A stretch of 19,222 bases of DNA from assembly GCA_003645385.1 (NCBI GenBank), contig QNEY01000006.1, positions 1 through 19,222 of the forward strand, written 5' to 3'. Below, in pieces: positions 8,766 to 16,437 of this stretch. How positions within the stretch are numbered: the first letter of the stretch is position 1; each line of letters starts with the position of its first letter. The position numbers and the translations under genes are program-made. A model generated the notes under the pieces. The model saw only the letters and a list, made by a program, of their open reading frames with translations. It was not told where the DNA came from and did not search any database. Source of the DNA: Gammaproteobacteria bacterium. GTDB taxonomy: Bacteria > Pseudomonadota > Gammaproteobacteria > Nitrosococcales > Methylophagaceae.

Positions 8766-8788
8766 TATAATCGAGCAATTGTACAATT
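8766..8788 (+). promoter_or_regulatory. Candidate glgA promoter with palindrome at the predicted transcription start
   Basis: A perfect -10 box TATAAT is at 8766-8771 on the + strand. A perfect 12-base palindrome, AATTGTACAATT, is at 8777-8788, where transcription from that box would begin. A convincing -35 box is not visible. The glgA ribosome site AGGAG follows at 8792-8796. The palindrome lies between divergent zwf and glgA and could be an operator for one or both. I see no convincing zwf promoter in the gap. Confidence 0.45.
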
Positions 8789-8802
8789 TTTAGGAGTATG
8801 GT

Positions 8803-10257
8803 GTGCGAAAAATTCTTTTTGCCAGTAGTGAAGTTCATCCATTAATTAAAACCGGTGGCCTTGCTGATGTATCCGCTAGTTTGCCTATTGCACTACAACA
8901 ACATGGCCAAGATGTTCGTATAATCCTACCTGCCTATCGTCAATGTCTGGAAGCATTTGATAAGATTGAAACAGTTGCTACGATTAAGCTAGATGGTTTT
9001 TATTTACCTGTTGAAATTTTGCAAGCAACTTTACCTGATAGTGATGTGATTTTATGGTTGTTGCATTCCCCAGAGCATTTTGATCGTGAAGGTGGGCCTT
9101 ATGGACTGCCAAAAAGTGGCGATTGGGAAGATAATGCAGCTCGATTTGCATTATTTTCACGGGCAATTGCGGTTTTAGCACTGGATCAAGCTGGTTTGGA
9201 CTGGCAACCAGATATATTACATTGTAATGACTGGCAAACAGGATTGGCACCAGCATTGATAGCAGATGAGCCAAATCGTCCTGCAACAATTTTCACTATT
9301 CATAATTTGGCTTATCAGGGATTGTATCCTCAATCGGCCTTTGAATCGTTAGATTTGCCTGAATCTTTATGGCATAGCGATGGTATCGAGTTTTATGACT
9401 TACTGTCATTTATGAAAGGTGGTTTGATTTATGCCGATCATATTACGACTGTTAGTCCAACGTATGCACAAGAAATTTGTAGTTATGAATTTGGTTATGG
9501 ATTGGAAGGCTTATTGTCTCAACGGGCTAAAGAAGGTCGTTTAACAGGCATTCTTAATGGCATTGATAATAACGAATGGGATCCGGAAAGTGATCAGAAT
9601 ATTAGAAAAACTTATTCGGTAACTACTATACGCAACAAGTTGATGAATAAAGCTGCGATTCAACATCATTTTTCTTTACCAGAAAATTACGATGCTCTCG
9701 TTCTTGGGATAATTAGTCGCCTAGTGTCTCAAAAAGGGATTGATCTTACTCTTGATGCGGTATCAGCCTTAATGGAATCTGGTGCCAATATTCAGTTAGT
9801 ATGCCTAGGTAGTGGTGAGGCAAGCTATGAACAAGATTTACGGATGTTGCGAGCACGATTCCCAGATAAAGTCGGTGTACATATTGGTTACGATGAATCA
9901 TTAGCACATAAAATTGAAGCAGGTGCAGATGTATTTTTGATGCCATCACGCTTTGAACCTTGTGGCTTAAACCAACTGTATAGTTTACGTTATGGAACAT
10001 TACCTGTTGTTCGTAATACTGGAGGCTTGGCTGATTCAGTGACGGATGCGACAGATGAAAATAGAAAAAATGAAATAGCCACTGGATTTAAGTTTGAATC
10101 CAGCACAGCTAAAGCTTTGGAAGAGAGATTGTTGCAAGCAATTGATTTATATAAACATCCTCGTATTTGGCGCAAGATGATGATTACTGCCATGGAGCAG
10201 GATTATAGTTGGGAAAAAAGCGCTACAGCCTATCTGGAGCTATACGACAGTCTGTAA
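8803..10257 (+). CDS. glgA: Glycogen synthase, ADP-glucose dependent (GT5)
   Basis: Transfers glucose from ADP-glucose to the non-reducing end of alpha-1,4-glucan in glycogen storage. 484 residues, close to the E. coli enzyme. It shows the N-terminal KTGGLADV motif (Lys16, ADP-glucose binding), the FTIHNLAYQGLYP segment (His167) and the C-terminal SRFEPCGLNQLYSLRYG motif with catalytic-region Glu385, followed by NTGGLADSV. Both GT-B Rossmann domains are complete. It starts at GTG 8803, six bases after AGGAG; the nearby ATG at 8798 is in another frame. No glgB, glgC or glgP lies beside it, so this is an isolated glycogen gene divergent from zwf. It converges with the fusion gene with only 13 bases between the stops. 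Confidence 0.96.
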   Translation: MRKILFASSEVHPLIKTGGLADVSASLPIALQQHGQDVRIILPAYRQCLEAFDKIETVATIKLDGFYLPVEILQATLPDSDVILWLLHSPEHFDREGGPYGLPKSGDWEDNAARFALFSRAIAVLALDQAGLDWQPDILHCNDWQTGLAPALIADEPNRPATIFTIHNLAYQGLYPQSAFESLDLPESLWHSDGIEFYDLLSFMKGGLIYADHITTVSPTYAQEICSYEFGYGLEGLLSQRAKEGRLTGILNGIDNNEWDPESDQNIRKTYSVTTIRNKLMNKAAIQHHFSLPENYDALVLGIISRLVSQKGIDLTLDAVSALMESGANIQLVCLGSGEASYEQDLRMLRARFPDKVGVHIGYDESLAHKIEAGADVFLMPSRFEPCGLNQLYSLRYGTLPVVRNTGGLADSVTDATDENRKNEIATGFKFESSTAKALEERLLQAIDLYKHPRIWRKMMITAMEQDYSWEKSATAYLELYDSL

Positions 10258-10267
10258 CAGCAGACTG
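10248..10267. terminator. Short hairpin at the glgA stop, weak terminator candidate
   Basis: CAGTCTG (10248-10254) and CAGACTG (10261-10267) form a perfect 7-bp stem with loop TAACAG, spanning the glgA stop in the 13-base convergent gap. No real T-tract follows on either strand, so efficient termination is doubtful. Confidence 0.3.
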
Positions 10268-10270
10268 ACT

Positions 10271-11029
10271 TTATGCAAGCAACAATAATCCTAACGCAAT
10301 AGCTGCAGGGGTAGTCTGGATAAACAGGATCCTTTTGTTGACCGAGATGCCTCCATAGACACCGGCGATAACAATACAACTCAAGAAAAATAGCAAGATT
10401 GCGATGCCTGCATTGCCGAGTAATAACCCCCAAATCAGGCCTGCGGCAAGAAAACCATTGTATAAACCTTGGTTTGCAGCAAGATTTTTCGATGCCTTGG
10501 CAAAATCAGCGGTGAGATTAAATGTTTTGCGGCCTAATGGTTTATCCCAGAAAAACATTTCAAGCACTAGGAAATAGAAATGTAACAAGGCAATAAAGAC
10601 AATTAAAACTAGAGTGAGTAATGATATGGCTTTTCCCTCGTTGACACTATTTTGTTTTGTATAGCCATGCGGATAGGACCAGCCATATCCCCAACGAAAT
10701 TTGGTTGGCCAATATGGTGAACCTCCAACCCTGACCCCGGACAACATCAGTTCAGCAATAACAGATTCACCAATGGCTGAAACACATGTTTTAAGAGCAA
10801 GATCAGCATCAAGTCGCTGTTGGTATGACCCACCTTGCCAGTATGTACGATCATGATCTGTACAGCATGATAACCATAATTGCTGTTGTTCAAAGGTACC
10901 GTCAGGAAATAAGCTACAGCCATCTGAACTAAAAGGCTTAAGTCCTTCAGCATGGCTAATAGTAATTTGCCCAAGCAATAAAAAAATGAAAAATAAAATT
11001 TTCATTGTTAAATTATGTCGATTCATCAT
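10271..11029 (-). CDS. Fusion: secreted CC-x-x-HD (phospholipase A2-like) domain plus DUF1304 membrane domain
   Basis: 252 residues in one uninterrupted frame. Residues 9-27 form a signal peptide (MKILFF... ending SHA). Residues 29-125 hold a Cys-rich domain with DGCSLFPDGT, then CCTDHD (Cys55, Cys56, His59, Asp60), the pattern of the phospholipase A2 calcium/catalytic helix, then QRLDADLALKTCV and GVRVGGSPYWPTKFRWGYGW. Residues about 131-252 match the small four-helix DUF1304 family: LEMFFWDKPLGRKTF, NLAANQGLYNGFLAAGLIWG, AGVYGG and ILFIQTTPA. The two parts are normally separate proteins of about 120 residues each. The start overlaps the upstream PqiA-like gene by 17 bases, so translation is probably coupled; ATG 11005 is an alternative. 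Phospholipase activity is not shown. The active-site resemblance is real, but the family is functionally unclear. Confidence 0.82.
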   Translation of the reverse strand: MMNRHNLTMKILFFIFLLLGQITISHAEGLKPFSSDGCSLFPDGTFEQQQLWLSCCTDHDRTYWQGGSYQQRLDADLALKTCVSAIGESVIAELMLSGVRVGGSPYWPTKFRWGYGWSYPHGYTKQNSVNEGKAISLLTLVLIVFIALLHFYFLVLEMFFWDKPLGRKTFNLTADFAKASKNLAANQGLYNGFLAAGLIWGLLLGNAGIAILLFFLSCIVIAGVYGGISVNKRILFIQTTPAAIALGLLLLA

Positions 11030-11480
11030 TAAGAGCGATCACTTGGTGGGTAATAAACATAATCAATAAAACGGCAAGACCAAAAACATATAAACCAGTA
11101 TGAACCTGGATGCTGGCTATTGCACCAAGTTTAACGGTAACAATCAGAATGGCGACAACCATCACATCGAGCATTGCCCAGCGGCCATAATCATGCATCA
11201 AATGAAGCAATTTCTTGCGGCGATTGGGATGGGTAGTGTTGGGATGTAGCAGGTTAAATAGTAGCCCTATTTTAGCGATCGGCAAGATAATGCTGAAGCT
11301 AGTGATAAGGATAAATAAGAAGATATGACCATCCTGTAACAGTTGCCATACACCGGTTACGATCGAGACTGAATTATGTATGACCCAAAATTTGCTAATA
11401 GTTAGCATCGGAGTAACAAAGCCGATCGTAAGCAGCAATGATGTAATTGTCAGTAGCCAGTGGAGTTGTTTAGCGGTCAT
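11013..11480 (-). CDS. PqiA-domain (paraquat-inducible protein A-like) membrane protein, single domain
   Basis: About 155 residues with four predicted TM helices: LLTITSLLLTIGFVTPML, IFLFILITSFSIILPIAKI, AMLDVMVVAILIVTVKL and GLYVFGLAVLLIMFITHQV. The HNSVSIVTGVWQLL, LPIAKIGLLF and GRWAMLDV segments are characteristic of the PqiA family. In E. coli, PqiA has two such domains, works with the MCE protein PqiB and lipoprotein PqiC, and is linked to lipid movement across the envelope. Here there is one domain and no pqiB or pqiC beside it. ATG 11480 was chosen because it lies 13 bases after the helicase stop. An in-frame ATG at 11540 would add 20 residues and overlap the helicase by 47 bases. Neither has a strong ribosome site. 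It overlaps the downstream fusion gene by 17 bases. Confidence 0.85.
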   Translation of the reverse strand: MTAKQLHWLLTITSLLLTIGFVTPMLTISKFWVIHNSVSIVTGVWQLLQDGHIFLFILITSFSIILPIAKIGLLFNLLHPNTTHPNRRKKLLHLMHDYGRWAMLDVMVVAILIVTVKLGAIASIQVHTGLYVFGLAVLLIMFITHQVIALNDEST

Positions 11481-11493
11481 TAATAGCCGTGAA

Positions 11494-12723
11494 TTAGTCA
11501 CTGCTTGATTCTGCTGAAACACGATCTTTCTTTGCGACATAACGTGGTTTATCTGTTTTCTTTTTAGCCTTGGATTTATTGATTTTCGATTTAGGTTCTA
11601 GTCCTTTTATTTTGGCGATAGGTAATTTAGCTTTGAGATGAAATTCAATGCGTTCTAGATTTTTTAGATCATGATGTTCAACTAGATTTATTGCTGTACC
11701 GACTTGTTCGGCTCGGCCCGTTCGACCAATACGGTGAATATAAACATCACCTTTGAATGGTATATCGTAGTTGATAACATGACTAATATTGGTTAAGTCT
11801 AAACCACGTGCAGCGACATCGGTTGCAACCATTACTTTAATTTGTCCTATACGGAATTTTCGGGTTTTATCTCTACGCGTTGCTTGGTTGAAATCACCAT
11901 GCATTACTTGGGCTGAAATATTTTGTGATTGTAACCAGTCAGTTACTTCATCTGCACGTTCTTTTTTATTACAAAATACGATGGCACTTTGGCAACTTTC
12001 ATCATTAACAAAAGCACGTAAAAGTGCTTGTTTATGATCTTTATTGTCTGCGAAATAAACTTGCTGAGAAACTTGATCAGATTTTTTATTGGCTGCATCA
12101 ATTTGAATAACCTCTGCATCAGCAAGTAACTCTTCAGCAAAAATGTCAACACCAGTTCCCGATAGGGTTGCTGAGAACAGACAGGCCTGAAAACCATCAG
12201 AAATGGTGGCGAGTAGGGCTAAAACATCTGGTCCTTGCCCCATATCAAGCATGCGATCTGCTTCGTCAATGATCACCATATCAATATCAGCTAAGTCAAT
12301 AGCTTCGTCTGATACCAAGTTTAATAGACGGCCCGGTGTAGCTATAATAATGTCACAGGCTTGTTGAGCAAATGTGGCTTGTTTGGCTTGAGAAAAGCCA
12401 CCAGTAATAATGGCCGTATTTATCTTAATATTCTTAGCCAGTTGAGTGACCACATGTTGAATCTGAAATGCCAACTCACGTGTGGGTGCCAACATTAAAA
12501 TCTTGGGTTGGCCACTGGTATTAGGTTCATCAATCAGCTGTTGCAAAGTAGGCAATACAAATGCGGCTGTTTTTCCTGTTCCGGTTGCCGCACCAGCTAA
12601 CACATCTTTACCTTCTAAAATAACTGGGATTGTTGCTTCTTGTATTGCTGTTGGGGTCTGAAAATCAAGTTTTTCAAGTGCCTGCAATAAGGCGTCATCA
12701 AGCATAAGATCATCAAAAGTCAT
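11494..12723 (-). CDS. srmB: DEAD-box ATP-dependent RNA helicase, SrmB-like
   Basis: ATP-dependent RNA helicase, 409 residues. All motifs are present in order: Q motif (FQTPTAIQ), Walker A AATGTGKT, PTRELA, TPGR, DEAD followed by RMLDMG, SAT, then in the second RecA domain ATDVAARGLD and HRIGRTGR. The C-terminal tail is short and rich in Lys, Arg and Ser, as expected for RNA contact. Phrases such as GKDVLAGAATGTGKTAAF and LQQLIDEP resemble SrmB, which assists early 50S ribosome assembly in E. coli. RhlE or another DEAD protein is the alternative. The start ATG is 11 bases after the beta-propeller gene stop, with AAGG overlapping that stop. Co-transcription with envelope genes is unexpected. 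Confidence 0.92.
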   Translation of the reverse strand: MTFDDLMLDDALLQALEKLDFQTPTAIQEATIPVILEGKDVLAGAATGTGKTAAFVLPTLQQLIDEPNTSGQPKILMLAPTRELAFQIQHVVTQLAKNIKINTAIITGGFSQAKQATFAQQACDIIIATPGRLLNLVSDEAIDLADIDMVIIDEADRMLDMGQGPDVLALLATISDGFQACLFSATLSGTGVDIFAEELLADAEVIQIDAANKKSDQVSQQVYFADNKDHKQALLRAFVNDESCQSAIVFCNKKERADEVTDWLQSQNISAQVMHGDFNQATRRDKTRKFRIGQIKVMVATDVAARGLDLTNISHVINYDIPFKGDVYIHRIGRTGRAEQVGTAINLVEHHDLKNLERIEFHLKAKLPIAKIKGLEPKSKINKSKAKKKTDKPRYVAKKDRVSAESSSD

Positions 12724-12734
12724 GGCTTAAAACC

Positions 12735-13613
12735 TTAGTTAATGTGATAGGCAACGACAGTACCTGATAACATCATTGGAATGATAATCAGACCTTGCTT
12801 TGGTAAAATAGTATGATCAGCACTTCCTTGTTCAAGTACTACAAGTGTTGAACTGAGTCCTGATGGCGTAATGTGTAGTATTTTACCTGCGACCCAATCA
12901 GTAGCAAAATAATTACCGTTACCATCGGCTTCTAAACCATCGAGATTTCCTACAGCTGATTTATCACCAAGGCTTTGAATCTGTTTAGTATCAAGGTTGA
13001 TAATTTTCAAATGTCCAGCAGTAGTGGTAGCAAAACCATCGGTCATATGCCCCCAGCTTGCAACAATAAGCTGATTATCTTCAACTAATAAACCATTTGG
13101 CACTTCAAGTTCATCTGTCTGTAACCAAACTTCAAACTTATTATTTTCGAGACGATAAATAGTATTAGTCAAAAATGCTGAGACGTAAACATTGCCTTTG
13201 TTATCAGCTACAACATCATTGAGGAATTTGGCCTTAGGTGCAGAATAACGCTGAGTGACTTTTTTGTTTTCAATGTCAATAACAACTAATTCATTGATGT
13301 CGGCAACATAAAGATTATTGCCGACAATAGTTAGACCTTTCGGGGCATTTAAGCCCTTAAGCCAATGAAGATCTATAATATTACCATCTAGTGATAACAG
13401 TGAGATATAGCCATTACCATCTGCATTAGTAGCGTCACCATTGACATTGGATACAAAGAGAAGTTTCTGTTGGGGATCATAAGCAACTGATTCTGGTTGC
13501 TCAAAAACAGAGTCAGTTTGCCAAGCTGGCACCAAAATCGGGTTAGCTGCCAATGCTAAAGCAGGCAGGATCATGGCACATAAGCTTAAAAGCCATTTTA
13601 GGGTATATTTCAT
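12735..13613 (-). CDS. Secreted SMP-30/NHL-type beta-propeller protein
   Basis: 292 residues with a clear Sec signal peptide (MKYTLKWLLSLCAMILPALALAA) and a mature part made of repeated propeller blades: ESVAYDPQQKLLFVSNV, PKGLTIVGNNLYVADIN, LNDVVADNKGNVYVSAF, PNGLLVEDNQLIVASW, LDGLEADGNGNYFATDW and HTILPKQGLIIIP. This spacing is typical of six-bladed SMP-30/gluconolactonase-like or NHL folds. Function in the periplasm is unknown; hydrolase activity on lactones or a binding/scaffold role are both possible. ATG 13613 is preferred, with a weak GAGA upstream; GTG 13616 directly before it is the alternative. It lies 45 bases after the YqaA-type gene and 11 bases before the helicase, so it is probably in the same transcript. 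Confidence 0.85.
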   Translation of the reverse strand: MKYTLKWLLSLCAMILPALALAANPILVPAWQTDSVFEQPESVAYDPQQKLLFVSNVNGDATNADGNGYISLLSLDGNIIDLHWLKGLNAPKGLTIVGNNLYVADINELVVIDIENKKVTQRYSAPKAKFLNDVVADNKGNVYVSAFLTNTIYRLENNKFEVWLQTDELEVPNGLLVEDNQLIVASWGHMTDGFATTTAGHLKIINLDTKQIQSLGDKSAVGNLDGLEADGNGNYFATDWVAGKILHITPSGLSSTLVVLEQGSADHTILPKQGLIIIPMMLSGTVVAYHIN

Positions 13614-13658
13614 CACGGTCTCAAAATATGAAATTTAATCGGGTAATGATAGCAGTCT

Positions 13659-14102
13659 TTAGATCTGACTGGCTAAAACAGCTTGGCTGATAATCCAATA
13701 ACGAGAGGCTTTACCAATGGTTACAAGTACAAGGAAAAGTCCAAAATTAACCCTTAACATACCGGCAACAAAAGTCAGTGGATCGCCAATGAGGGGAACC
13801 CAGGCGAACAGTAAACTCCATTTTCCATAACGATTAAACTGTTGCTCTGCTTTATTAGTTTGTTCGGATGATAGATGGAACCAGCGATGTAGAATCGTAT
13901 CAGCACCCCAGCGACCAATAAGATAATTGAGCACTGAACCCAATACATTACCGATAGTAGCGATAATGATTAATACTATCGGGTTTTCGCCTGCAATTAA
14001 TAAGGTAGAAAGAACTAACTCTGAACTGAGCGGTAAGATGGTTGCCGCTAGGAATGCCGAGAGGGCCAGTCCCCAAAGACCAAATTCAGATAATATATTC
14101 AT
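13659..14102 (-). CDS. yqaA: YqaA/DedA-family (SNARE-associated type) inner-membrane protein
   Basis: 147 residues, four or five TM segments, matching the YqaA branch of the DedA/VTT superfamily (COG1238). Features are GLWGLALSAFLAATILPLSSELVL at the N-terminus, the re-entrant region ATIGNVLGSVLNYLIGRWG, the Arg/Tyr pair RYGKWSLLFAWVPLIGDPLTFVAGMLR, and a C-terminal helix with GKASRYW. Relatives of this superfamily are linked to undecaprenyl-phosphate or phospholipid flipping; whether YqaA does this is not established. ATG 14102 fits the family start. A TTG at 14123 would add seven residues. A possible TATAAT box (- strand, 14140-14135) lies upstream, so it may head the five-gene run down to 10271, separate from nosL. 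Confidence 0.88.
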   Translation of the reverse strand: MNILSEFGLWGLALSAFLAATILPLSSELVLSTLLIAGENPIVLIIIATIGNVLGSVLNYLIGRWGADTILHRWFHLSSEQTNKAEQQFNRYGKWSLLFAWVPLIGDPLTFVAGMLRVNFGLFLVLVTIGKASRYWIISQAVLASQI

Positions 14103-14145
14103 TAGGCTATGAATACTTTCCAATAAGTTGAGCTATTATAATTCA

Positions 14146-14185
14146 AAGAATATTTTCCTTGCAGCCAATAGTAAGGAGTATTCTT
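14146..14185 (-). terminator. Imperfect hairpin between nosL and the YqaA-type gene
   Basis: AAGAATA (14146-14152) pairs with TATTCTT (14179-14185), and TCCTT (14156-14160) with AAGGA (14173-14177), giving a 7+5 bp stem with a small internal loop and a 12-base apical loop. It begins about 8 bases after the nosL stop on the - strand. A clear U-tract is missing, so it could be a weak terminator or an mRNA end protector. Confidence 0.35.
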
Positions 14186-14193
14186 CATTTAAT

Positions 14194-14697
14194 CTATTGT
14201 AATAAGGTTGGGGTGATATCCTCGAATGGGTAAATTTTTCCACCGTATTGTTTAGCAAAGGTCTCAGCAACTTCCTCGTTCAAGAAACTCGCCAATGTTG
14301 GCCCCATGGCACCTTGGCGATTATGTCCTGCGACATACCATGCTGTTCGACCATTAATAAAAAACTTATCATCAGGCGAGTCCCATACGCTTTGTGCCAT
14401 ATCATGTACATAAATAGTTTGGATAGCGTGTTTATGCTCAGGATCGAGTAAATAGGCAAACATGTCACGCGTAGAACAAAACTTCATATCTTGTTCGCTA
14501 CCTCGTTTATATAGCTGTCCTTTTGGGCCTGGAAAGCCTTTAATAATCATACCGCATAAATGGCATTCATCACTTCGTTCAATAGTCGTTGCATGCTGTG
14601 TAAGTTGTAGCTCCGTTGGTGTTTCACCACAGCCTGATACCATTAATAAACTAATCGTAATAATGAGCCAGCGAGGATATAAGCTTAATACCATCAT
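14194..14697 (-). CDS. nosL: NosL copper-binding lipoprotein of the nitrous oxide reductase system
   Basis: Outer- or inner-membrane-anchored copper chaperone that supplies Cu(I) for assembly of the CuZ site of NosZ. 167 residues from ATG 14697. The N-terminal hydrophobic stretch ends in the lipobox VSGC (Cys23, acylated). The mature part has the NosL metal motif DECHLCGM, followed by GFPGPKGQLY, FCSTRDMFAYL and a C-terminal GKIYPFEDI. ATG 14697 follows AAGG by four bases, and a second ATG lies at the next codon; an ATG at 14739 would overlap nosY by 35 bases and add residues before the signal sequence. It is the last nos gene seen; no nosX follows. Confidence 0.95.
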   Translation of the reverse strand: MMVLSLYPRWLIITISLLMVSGCGETPTELQLTQHATTIERSDECHLCGMIIKGFPGPKGQLYKRGSEQDMKFCSTRDMFAYLLDPEHKHAIQTIYVHDMAQSVWDSPDDKFFINGRTAWYVAGHNRQGAMGPTLASFLNEEVAETFAKQYGGKIYPFEDITPTLLQ

Positions 14698-14704
14698 AAG
14701 ACCT

Positions 14705-15532
14705 TTATAGTTTTCTTTTATTAAAGAGTGTAATTGCACCCAGAACTGGGGCTACAAACCAAGCTAACATACTTAATATTAGACTGAGTGTTGAAAATTG
14801 AGCATGTTGTGCAACAGCCATGAACCCTGTCAATTGTTGCTCTGCAAAGAAGCTTATGATGATCAATCGGAAAATATCAGTTGGATTGAGCAATAGTAGA
14901 TAAGGGAATAGTTCAGCATTTACATTACCTTCTGTGCCAACTAATAGACCTAATAAACTAAGGTCAAACATAAAGACAAAGATAAACCAAACGATGAGTG
15001 CTAAACCAGCAGCTTTTGATTTCTCAGCAACGGATGCACTGATCATGGTGGCAATGGCAATAAATATCCAGCCTAATAGTATGGAAACAGTAATGAAAAA
15101 AGCATAAGGTTTTAGAAGTTCAGACCATGTTGTGTTATCAGAAAATAAGCCCACGATAATAGCCGATAAGCCAAAACCAATAATGGTAGAAAAGGCCATA
15201 ATCATCCAATGGCCCATCATTTTTCCTAAGACTAATTGCCAGCGACTAAGTGGATAGGTCATTAACAATAATAAAGTGCCACTTTCATCTTCACCGACAA
15301 CACCATCATAGGCCAACATCAAGGCTATTAGGGGAATAACAAAGACAGCTAAACTTGCTAAGCTGACTAAGGTTGTTGAGAGATTAGTGAATCCTGCCTG
15401 GCCAGATGCTGCAGCCCCAAAATAGGCTAGTCCTGTTGCCAGCAAAGCAAAAATTAAGCTGATCGACATGACCCAACGGTTACGCAAACCATCATGAAAT
15501 TCTTTATTAGCCACGGTTAACATAGCATTCAT
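14705..15532 (-). CDS. nosY: NosY, ABC transporter permease for nitrous oxide reductase maturation
   Basis: Inner-membrane subunit of the NosDFY complex needed to mature the copper sites of NosZ. 275 residues, six predicted TM helices. The N-terminus is the typical NosY/ABC-2 type (MLTVANKEFHDGLRNRWV), with DGVVGEDESGTLLLLMTYPLSR before TM3, the cytosolic coupling region. The C-terminus ends in a TM and a short basic tail (NKRKL). Its start overlaps the nosF stop by four bases (ATGA), so translation is coupled, and nosL follows eight bases after the stop. Length and motifs are complete. Confidence 0.95.
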   Translation of the reverse strand: MNAMLTVANKEFHDGLRNRWVMSISLIFALLATGLAYFGAAASGQAGFTNLSTTLVSLASLAVFVIPLIALMLAYDGVVGEDESGTLLLLMTYPLSRWQLVLGKMMGHWMIMAFSTIIGFGLSAIIVGLFSDNTTWSELLKPYAFFITVSILLGWIFIAIATMISASVAEKSKAAGLALIVWFIFVFMFDLSLLGLLVGTEGNVNAELFPYLLLLNPTDIFRLIIISFFAEQQLTGFMAVAQHAQFSTLSLILSMLAWFVAPVLGAITLFNKRKL

Positions 15533-16437
15533 CGTGGCAGCTCCATATGCTGAATATCATTCATATAATGCATATAAATATCTTCTAAACTTGGCATATG
15601 TATATCAATGTTTTCTAGTGAAGGAAGGGCTAGTAATTGTTGTAATGTGGCCATCTTTTGCTGTTGGCTCACGTGCAACTTTAAACCGCCATTAATTTCT
15701 GAAGCATTAGCCTGTAAGCTTGCTGGCAACAGTAAATTCGAACCTTGTAGATGAAATGTTACTGGCAGATTTGTTTGTTCGGTGAGTGTTGATAATGAGC
15801 CTTCTGCCAGCAAGTGACCTTGGCCTAAGATTAGGGCTCGATCGATATATTTTTCTACGCCGGCTAATACATGTGAGCATAAGATGATGGTGCTACCTTG
15901 TGCTTTCAATCTTGCAATACCTTGATAGAAATCTTGGGTCGCTATTGGGTCTAAACCTACCGTGGGTTCATCCAATAATAGTAATTTAGGCTGGCCTAAT
16001 AATGCTTGTGCTAAGCCCAAGCGTTGACGCATACCTTTAGAGTACGTTTTAACGCGTCGCATTGCTGCATGAGCCAATCCTACCTCTTCCAACAAGTCAT
16101 TAACTTGTTTTTTTTCACAACCTTTTAGTTTTGCAAAATAAGCTAAAACTTCATGTCCGGTCATCTGCTGATAAAAACTGACATTTTCTTGTAAAAAACC
16201 AAGTTGTCGACGTAGGTGATAGGCATTCTCACCAGTGGGATCTTCACCAAATACACGTACTTGACCGGCAGTAGGTTTTATCAGGCCTAAGATGAGTTTA
16301 ATGGTTGTTGTTTTACCTGCACCATTATGGCCAAATAGGCCTAGCACTTCACCCTGTTGTAGGCTGAGATTGATACTTTTTAATGCTTCAACACCTTGAT
16401 AATTTTTTTCAGCCTGTTGTAATTCAACGATATTCAC
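15529..16437 (-). CDS. nosF: NosF, ABC transporter ATP-binding protein
   Basis: Cytosolic ATPase of the NosDFY complex. 302 residues with Walker A GHNGAGKTTT (residues 36-45), Q-loop LQENVSFY, ABC signature YSKGMRQRLGLAQAL, Walker B LLLLDEP followed by TVGLDP, and the H-loop ILCSHVL. The frame is open far upstream inside nosD, but the protein family begins at NIVELQQ, and the GTG at 16437 gives exactly that start. It overlaps the nosD stop (GTGA), and GGAG lies about nine bases before it. Its C-terminal 80 residues are a small extra domain common in NosF. Together with NosD and NosY it is thought to pass copper or sulfur species for CuZ assembly. Confidence 0.95.
   Translation of the reverse strand: MNIVELQQAEKNYQGVEALKSINLSLQQGEVLGLFGHNGAGKTTTIKLILGLIKPTAGQVRVFGEDPTGENAYHLRRQLGFLQENVSFYQQMTGHEVLAYFAKLKGCEKKQVNDLLEEVGLAHAAMRRVKTYSKGMRQRLGLAQALLGQPKLLLLDEPTVGLDPIATQDFYQGIARLKAQGSTIILCSHVLAGVEKYIDRALILGQGHLLAEGSLSTLTEQTNLPVTFHLQGSNLLLPASLQANASEINGGLKLHVSQQQKMATLQQLLALPSLENIDIHMPSLEDIYMHYMNDIQHMELPR

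Noticed and set aside
8724..8786. Longer Zwf start at 8786
   Set aside because: The added 21 residues precede the conserved N-terminal Rossmann strand and would leave the good GGGAG ribosome site unused.
13653..13671. CAGTC/GACTG inverted repeat over the YqaA-type gene stop as a terminator
   Set aside because: Only five paired bases with a nine-base loop and no T-tract; too weak to support.
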